Source of the DNA: DAOUTW01 sp964523575
Lineage (GTDB): Bacteria > Zixibacteria > MSB-5A5 > GN15 > JAAZOE01
NCBI GenBank assembly: GCA_964523575.1
Contig: CAZGAV010000003.1
Location: 1 to 64,000, forward strand
Length of the DNA stretch: 64,000 nucleotides
Reading direction: 5' to 3'
Part shown: in pieces, positions 60,634 to 64,000 of the stretch
How positions within the stretch are numbered: the stretch's first letter is position 1
Layout of the letters: each line of letters starts with the position of its first letter
Made by a program: the position numbers and the translations under genes
Notes under the pieces: model-generated
Databases searched by the model: none
What the model was told of the DNA's origin: nothing
Seen by the model: the letters and a program-made list of their open reading frames with translations, nothing else

Positions 60634-61779
60634 GTGGATATAGTAACCACCAAAGGCGATATCGAGCTCTGCGAGGTCGAAAATTCCTCCGACCTCTATC
60701 ATTTCATCAAACTGCCTTTTACGCTCTATAGGGACGATCCCAACTGGGTGCCGCACTTGATTTCCGAGCGCAAAGCCTTCTTCGACCGCAAAAAGAACCC
60801 CTTTTACCGTGCCGCCAAAACTCGCCTGTTTTTGGCGCGACGCCGGGGAAAGTACGTCGGCCGGATCGCGACCTGCATTAATTTCAATCACAATGAATAC
60901 CATCAGGAAAAAGTCGGCTTTTTCGGTTTTTTTGACGTGATAAACGATAGTGAGGTCGCCGACGTCCTTTTTAGGGTGGCCATGATTACAATCAAGGCCG
61001 AAGGCATGGAACGAATGATCGGGCCGGCCAATTTTTCGACCAACCATGAGGTCGGAATGCTGGTCGAGGGATACGACAGCCCGCCGGCGGTCATGATGAC
61101 TTACAACAAGCCCTACTATAACGAACTGGCTGAGAAGTTCGGCCTTCGCAAGATCAAGGATCTGCTGGCCTTTCGAATTGACCGCGAAACCGAGTTCGAT
61201 CCCCGTCTGGTTCGTGTGGCCGAACGGATCCGGACGCGCGAAGGAGTCGTTTTCAGGACACTGGATATGAAGGAATTTGACGCCGAGGTGGAACGGATTA
61301 ACGAGATTTACAACCAGGCCTGGTTGAAAAACTGGGGATTCGTGCCGATGTCCAAAGATGAATTCAGGCACATGGCCAAGGACATGAGACAGATCGTCGA
61401 TCCCAACCTGGTTTTTATCGCCGAGGTCGATGGCAAGCCGGTCGGCTTTATCCTGTCCCTGCCGAATATCAACCAGGCTCTGATCCACACAAATGGTCGT
61501 CTCTTCCCGACCGGGCTGATCAAACTCCTTTGGCACACCAAAATCAAAAACAAAGTCGATTCCGTCCGCATTATCACCATGGGCATTATTCCTGAATATC
61601 AAAAGCGAGGTCTTGACAGCCTTTTCTACCTGGAAACATTCAAGGTCGGCCCGGAACATGGGTATAACTGGGGCGAAATGAGCTGGATTCTGGAAGACAA
61701 CGTCATGATGCTTCGAGCCGTGGAAAATATGGGCGGCAGGCTGTATAAACGCTATCGCATGTATGGAATGCAGGTGTAG
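60634..61779 (+). CDS. GNAT-fold N-acyltransferase family protein
   Basis: 381 residues, GTG start. A long family with conserved blocks: LPFTLYRDDPNWVPHL, FLARRRGKYVGRIATCIN, GFFGFFDVINDSEVA, GPANFSTNHEVGMLVEG and the C-terminal MGIIPEYQKRGLDSL, the acyl-CoA-binding loop (R-G-L) of GNATs. Such proteins occur next to serine palmitoyltransferase in bacteria that make ceramide; an N-acyltransfer role is therefore plausible but not shown. It is three bases after the SPT-like gene. Confidence 0.65.
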   Translation: MDIVTTKGDIELCEVENSSDLYHFIKLPFTLYRDDPNWVPHLISERKAFFDRKKNPFYRAAKTRLFLARRRGKYVGRIATCINFNHNEYHQEKVGFFGFFDVINDSEVADVLFRVAMITIKAEGMERMIGPANFSTNHEVGMLVEGYDSPPAVMMTYNKPYYNELAEKFGLRKIKDLLAFRIDRETEFDPRLVRVAERIRTREGVVFRTLDMKEFDAEVERINEIYNQAWLKNWGFVPMSKDEFRHMAKDMRQIVDPNLVFIAEVDGKPVGFILSLPNINQALIHTNGRLFPTGLIKLLWHTKIKNKVDSVRIITMGIIPEYQKRGLDSLFYLETFKVGPEHGYNWGEMSWILEDNVMMLRAVENMGGRLYKRYRMYGMQV

Positions 61780-61781
61780 TC

Positions 61782-62321
61782 ATGAAGAAAAATATCATAT
61801 CTATCATCGTTCTGGCAGTTCTCCTGATGATTTTTGTCGGCTCCTGCAAAAGGACTTTCTTTCAGGTGACCGAGGAGATGAATAAGAATCAGGCCCGTCA
61901 ATTCGTCGTCAAGGACGCCCATTACCGGATGGGCAAATCGATTGCCATCACTGGAAGCCGTTTCGAACTCACTCCCGCCGACAGCATCGTTCTTTTCATC
62001 GAGGGACAGAGCAAGGTCACCGGCGTCGGTGAAGAAGGCGTGATGACGCTCGATTTTGCGGAAACGACCCGGTTTTATATTGTCCTGCCGATCCGCCTGT
62101 CGCCCAAAAAGTACGATACCGAACACAGGGCCATCTGCGAAATTACCGGGAATCTCAATTATGGCGCGGGCGAAAATCTATTCATTTGTCAGAATGGGCA
62201 GGTAGTCATCGACTCGTTGAAAAAGAACAACATTTTCGGTACTTTCCGCGGTCGTTATCTCAATACCAGCAACAAATCATTCATGGTCGAGGGCCCATTC
62301 GAAGCCGGTCTGAAACAATAG
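61782..62321 (+). CDS. Lipoprotein of unknown function
   Basis: 179 residues; hydrophobic N-terminus and lipobox VGSC (Cys22). The mature part is beta-rich (SIAITGSRFELTPADSIVLF, then GVMTLDFAETTRFYIVLPI) with no recognised family. The ATG lies two bases after the acyltransferase stop, so it is probably in the same transcript. Confidence 0.65.
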   Translation: MKKNIISIIVLAVLLMIFVGSCKRTFFQVTEEMNKNQARQFVVKDAHYRMGKSIAITGSRFELTPADSIVLFIEGQSKVTGVGEEGVMTLDFAETTRFYIVLPIRLSPKKYDTEHRAICEITGNLNYGAGENLFICQNGQVVIDSLKKNNIFGTFRGRYLNTSNKSFMVEGPFEAGLKQ

Positions 62322-62473
62322 CCGGTTATTAATCCCCGCCTCAGAATCGGCGGCATTATGATGGAAACCTCGATGCTTTTCGATTTTCTCCATTACTCCT
62401 AATTACGCAACCTCTCCCCGCCCCCTTCGTATTCTAAAGATATAATATCGAATAAAACCAAGGGGTAATTGTC

Positions 62474-63196
62474 ATGCGATTGATAGCATTTATAGGTCTG
62501 GCTTTGATCCTGACCGGGGCGGCACTGGCTGACTATAACGAAACGAGGACCATGGAACTCGCCGCCGACGGCATCGACAAACTGAAAATCGATTGCGGAG
62601 CCGGTTTTCTGGAAGTCGAGGGGCTCGAGGAAACCGGGACTATCCTCGTTGAAGCCGAGATCGTTATTGAGAATATGAGCCCTTCCAGAGGCGAGGAGTA
62701 TGTCGAAGAAAACCTCGTCCTCAGCCTGGAGAAACGGGGACATTACGCTGAACTGGAAAGCCGCTTCGAAGGTTCGAAATCCATTTTGGGAAGTATCTTC
62801 TCGCATGGTTCCCGGCTAATAAATCTGACGGTCAAAGTCCCGAAAAATATGGCGCTCAGTATCGATGACGGTTCGGGGCTGATTTCCATCCGAAATATCG
62901 CCGGCGATGTGAACGTGGACGACGGTTCCGGCGAAATCGAAATCGTCGATATTACGGGCGACGTCGAGGTCGATGACGGTTCCGGGGGAATCAGTATCGT
63001 GAATGTCACCGGCAATGTCGAAATCTCCGACGGGTCGGGAGAAATCGACATCAAGAGAATCGACGGCGACGTGGTGGTCAGGGACGGTTCCGGAGATATC
63101 CTGATCAACGGCGTCACTCAGGATGTCGACATCGCCGATGACGGGTCCGGCGATTGCCGCATTAGAAACGTCGACGGCCGAGTTTACCAGCCATAA
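62474..63196 (+). CDS. DUF4097-like beta-repeat protein
   Basis: 240 residues; signal peptide (1-19, ending LTGAALA). A DUF4097/YvlB-type start (DGIDKLKIDCGAGFLEVEGL) leads into a tandem solenoid: from residue 131 a repeat of about 18 residues, [DS]-D-G-S-G-x-I-x-I-x-x-[IV]-x-G-D-V-x-V, recurs six times (62864-63196). A parallel beta-helix in the envelope is likely. AGGGG precedes the ATG; a TATAAT at 62441 has no -35 partner. A strong terminator follows. Confidence 0.75.
   Translation: MRLIAFIGLALILTGAALADYNETRTMELAADGIDKLKIDCGAGFLEVEGLEETGTILVEAEIVIENMSPSRGEEYVEENLVLSLEKRGHYAELESRFEGSKSILGSIFSHGSRLINLTVKVPKNMALSIDDGSGLISIRNIAGDVNVDDGSGEIEIVDITGDVEVDDGSGGISIVNVTGNVEISDGSGEIDIKRIDGDVVVRDGSGDILINGVTQDVDIADDGSGDCRIRNVDGRVYQP
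62864..63196 (+). repeat. Six tandem 54-base coding repeats
   Basis: Each unit of about 18 codons starts with a D-D-G-S-G core. The repeats are diverged at DNA level but constant in length apart from one extra residue in the fifth unit, so they were kept by selection on the protein fold. Confidence 0.75.
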
Positions 63197-63223
63197 TCAA
63201 CGAATACCGGACCAAAGAATTAT

Positions 63224-63260
63224 CGGCCTTTTCCCGTACCGGGGAAAAGGCCGTTTTTTT
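63224..63260 (+). terminator. Intrinsic terminator
   Basis: A 12-base perfect stem (CGGCCTTTTCCC and its complement) with a six-base loop, then seven T, 28 bases after the DUF4097-like gene. Confidence 0.85.
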
Positions 63261-63306
63261 GGTTCGATTTCAGGATCTGGTAGCATGGCGCCCGCCGGCA
63301 CGGAAT

Positions 63307-63801
63307 CTATCGGCTACTCCGGCCCCCCAATAATATCCCGAATAGAATTCTCGCGTCCGGCACATCGCCGAGACCAAAACGTCCCTCAAGACTGTAATAA
63401 CCGCTTTTACCCATGGGAAATTCTAATCCGGCCGAAAGCGTCAGACCGATTTCTGTATCGCTTTTACCGTATTTGAAATCGAGTATGGCAATCGTCGGGC
63501 CGGCCTGAACATAGAAAAAAGTCTGTGACGCGGGAAGTGAAAGCGGCAGACGAAGATCGGGATTCAGGGTGATCACAGTGACATTGTCGCCGAATCCAAG
63601 ATCGGCGCTGGGAGCGAAATCGGCAAAATCCAGAGCCTTCCTGAAGACGCCTTGAACGCCAACGACGAATTGATCGGGATTGATTCCGGCGCCGGCTTTA
63701 ATACCGAAACTCGGCTTATGTCCCTCTGCAGCCAGGACGGCGGATGAGAGCAATATTCCCAGCAGAACGGGAATGATGACTTGAAATAATCGAAGGCGCA
63801 T
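63307..63801 (-). CDS. Putative small outer membrane beta-barrel protein
   Basis: 164 residues; signal peptide (1-24, ending AVLAA). The mature part alternates polar and apolar residues in about eight strands with Gly-rich turns (SFGIKAGAGINPDQFVVGV, TLSAGLEFPMG, YSLEGRFGLGD), a pattern of small eight-stranded barrels of the OmpW/OMP_b-brl type. AAGGAG lies six bases before the ATG. Beyond the start, 63802-64000 contains no gene; only the upstream region of this one. Confidence 0.7.
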   Translation of the reverse strand: MRLRLFQVIIPVLLGILLSSAVLAAEGHKPSFGIKAGAGINPDQFVVGVQGVFRKALDFADFAPSADLGFGDNVTVITLNPDLRLPLSLPASQTFFYVQAGPTIAILDFKYGKSDTEIGLTLSAGLEFPMGKSGYYSLEGRFGLGDVPDARILFGILLGGRSSR

Positions 63802-64000
63802 CTATATCTCCTTTAGACTGAGATTGCCAATTATCGGCATATTTGATTTTCGGCGAATGGCCGCTTTATAAGCCTCAAAAGATATACGGAGGCTTTCCCC
63901 CCCAAGTCGATTAATGTTCAAAATTGAATGGGGCCTAAAAATCGGCGGCCCGGCGATTTGGCGGTCATTGAGCATTTCGGACGCCCATTGAGGCAGGTTT

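Overview
The window is a chromosome segment of a Gram-negative, free-living bacterium. Pointers to a two-membrane cell are an OmpA-type protein with thrombospondin type 3 repeats, several lipoproteins, a TonB-receptor-like barrel and a secreted metalloprotease with a T9SS-like C-terminal sorting domain. A secreted dockerin-repeat protein, the mix of households and the moderate GC content resemble candidate phyla of the FCB/Zixibacteria type. That placement is an inference from protein style; no rRNA or other phylogenetic marker is present apart from RecA, Lon and similar proteins. No tRNA, rRNA, CRISPR array, insertion sequence or prophage was seen.

Layout. 1-1663 (minus): start of a complex I operon nuoA-B-C-D, cut by the left edge, with a textbook promoter. 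1937-5071 (minus): PHP hydrolase, methyltransferase, UMF1-type transporter. 5196-11635: secreted proteins, endonuclease IV with a YchF-like GTPase, a YiiX-like hydrolase and a methyltransferase. 11811-16210: oligoendopeptidase F, a gene-poor stretch with a possible small transcript, then an unusual two-gene unit: a caspase-like (clan CD) protein and a small protein made only of its N-terminal domain. 16226-19527 (minus): gmd-rmd-nucleotide sugar dehydrogenase, which with the GDP-mannose pyrophosphorylase at 28984 makes GDP-deoxyhexoses and uronic acids for surface polysaccharide. 19565-28757: lipoprotein, CBS protein, Rex with its own operator, alanine racemase, ferritin-like protein, Lon, NAD(P)HX repair and an orphan DNA methyltransferase.

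28908-41187 (plus) looks like one 12-gene transcription unit between a consensus promoter and a strong terminator: manC, SPOR lipoprotein, tsaC, protein-arginine phosphatase type enzyme, DUF3108 protein, deoxyhypusine-synthase-like protein, FtcD fusion, PHP phosphatase, secreted metalloprotease, ECF S component, outer membrane receptor and HD hydrolase. 41209-42795 (minus) is the OmpA protein. 43182-52797 (plus): DUF6599/DUF362 pair, a tiny lipoprotein, sirtuin, radical SAM protein, a large TPR lipoprotein and pyrK-pyrD-pyrF. 52766-53944 (minus): two tandem paralogues of a small STAS-like family. 54061-58245 (minus): pgsA-pgpA-cinA-thpR-recA. 58306-63260 (plus): a lipoprotein, then a serine-palmitoyltransferase-like enzyme with a GNAT-fold acyltransferase (possible sphingolipid synthesis) and envelope proteins; the right end carries a small barrel-like protein on the minus strand.

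Vegetative promoters are easy to read here: TTGACA-17-TATAAT-like pairs occur upstream of nuoA, gmd, manC, pgsA and others. Two genes appear to start at non-standard ATN codons (ATT for rmd, ATA for a 37-residue lipoprotein). All functions are read from sequence motifs by eye; no database search was possible.
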